From NCBI GenBank assembly GCA_039183375.1, contig JBCDBQ010000473.1, positions 1-6,021 on the forward strand: a stretch of 6,021 bases of DNA, in the 5' to 3' direction. Positions 5,665-6,021 of this stretch are shown piece by piece. Each line of letters starts with the position of its first letter. The first letter of the stretch is position 1. The stretch is from Tectiglobus sp039183375. GTDB taxonomy: Bacteria; Pseudomonadota; Alphaproteobacteria; Rhizobiales; Hyphomicrobiaceae. Made by a program: the position numbers and the translations under genes. Below the pieces are notes generated by a model, which made no database searches, was not told the origin of the DNA, and worked only from the letters and a program-made list of their open reading frames with translations.

Positions 5665-6021
5665 TCAGCTTCTCAGATCTTGGTTTTCACCATCGCCACC
5701 CTCAACACCGTCCGCTCCAAGACTGTAGACGTCAAATGGTTGGCCATCTGTACCCGGAATTCGGTAGAGGTAGGGACGGCCCCAGGGGTCGACGAGGCCC
5801 CGGGCATCTCGCAAATAGGGGCCGTCCCACGCGCCGACGCCGATTGGTTTGGAGACGAGCGCGTCAAGCCCTTGCTGTTGCGTGGGGTAGACCCCGTTCT
5901 CAAGAAAGAAGAGCTCTACCGCGCCCACGACGTTTTCCAACTGAATGGCGGCTGACTGGGACTTCGATTTGGCGACGTACTGGATCACGCGCGGCGCAGT
6001 GATCAATGCCACCGCTGACAG
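5665..6021 (-). CDS. gspG: T2SS major pseudopilin GspG, C-terminal part (N-terminus beyond window)
   Basis: The reading frame is open to the right edge and gives about 118 residues; the prepilin cleavage motif lies outside. The visible part starts in the end of the N-terminal helix (LSAVALITAPRV) and continues with the GspG landmarks: the ENVVGAVELFFLENGVYPT helix and turn, QGLDALVSKP, a DPWGRPYLYR-type motif, and the C-terminal loop YSLGADGVEGGDGEN. That loop corresponds to the calcium site of GspG, and the acidic residues expected there are present. GspG polymerises into the pseudopilus shaft in the periplasm. An internal GTG at 6012 is not a real start, because it would delete the signal and most of the helix. 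The gene is on the strand opposite to gspEFHIJ and converges on gspJ, unlike the usual position between gspF and gspH. The 5' neighbour cannot be seen. Confidence 0.95.
   Translation of the reverse strand: MSAVALITAPRVIQYVAKSKSQSAAIQLENVVGAVELFFLENGVYPTQQQGLDALVSKPIGVGAWDGPYLRDARGLVDPWGRPYLYRIPGTDGQPFDVYSLGADGVEGGDGENQDLRS

Noticed and set aside
5736..6002. Plus-strand open frames over the right end of the window
   Set aside because: The minus-strand frame here is clearly GspG, with all its C-terminal landmarks; the plus-strand frames are Arg/Gly-rich shadows.

Overview
The window encodes most of a type II secretion system (T2SS, gsp/out genes), so the organism is a Gram-negative, diderm bacterium, almost certainly a proteobacterium. 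The short, weakly canonical GspL with a Trp-rich start (W-x-W-W-x-x-E-L) and the general style of the proteins remind me of Alphaproteobacteria, perhaps a Rhizobiales-like lineage. That placement is a guess from memory, not something the sequence proves. There are no RNA genes, insertion sequences, CRISPR arrays or phage genes.

Layout from left to right. Positions 1-1195 (minus strand) hold a two-gene unit reading leftward off the window: gspL first, then the start of a gspM-like gene, joined by an ATGA overlap. Positions 1196-1261 are a 66-bp divergent intergenic region with a candidate promoter for the rightward operon, a perfect 10-bp palindrome (AGGGTACCCT) and a possible three-codon minicistron. 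Positions 1262-5636 (plus strand) are a tightly packed operon: gspE (ATPase), gspF (inner-membrane platform), and gspH, gspI, gspJ (minor pseudopilins). Genes abut or overlap, which suggests one transcript with coupled translation. Positions 5637-5664 are a 28-bp convergent gap without a recognisable terminator. Positions 5665-6021 (minus strand) hold the 3' part of gspG (major pseudopilin); its N-terminus lies beyond the right edge.

How they work together, from knowledge of the families: cytoplasmic GspE hydrolyses ATP and docks on GspL. GspL, GspM and GspF form the inner-membrane platform. GspG subunits polymerise into the periplasmic pseudopilus, tipped by GspH, GspI, GspJ and normally GspK. 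The pseudopilus is thought to push folded periplasmic proteins through the outer-membrane secretin GspD. Here gspC, gspD, gspK and the prepilin peptidase gspO are not visible.

The main peculiarity is architectural. The usual collinear gspE-F-G-H-I-J-K-L-M order is broken: gspG has been taken out from between gspF and gspH and sits on the opposite strand after gspJ, gspL-gspM are inverted and divergent from gspE, and gspK is absent from its usual place between gspJ and gspL. All intact proteins keep their key motifs, so this looks like a functional but rearranged T2SS locus rather than a decayed or novel system.
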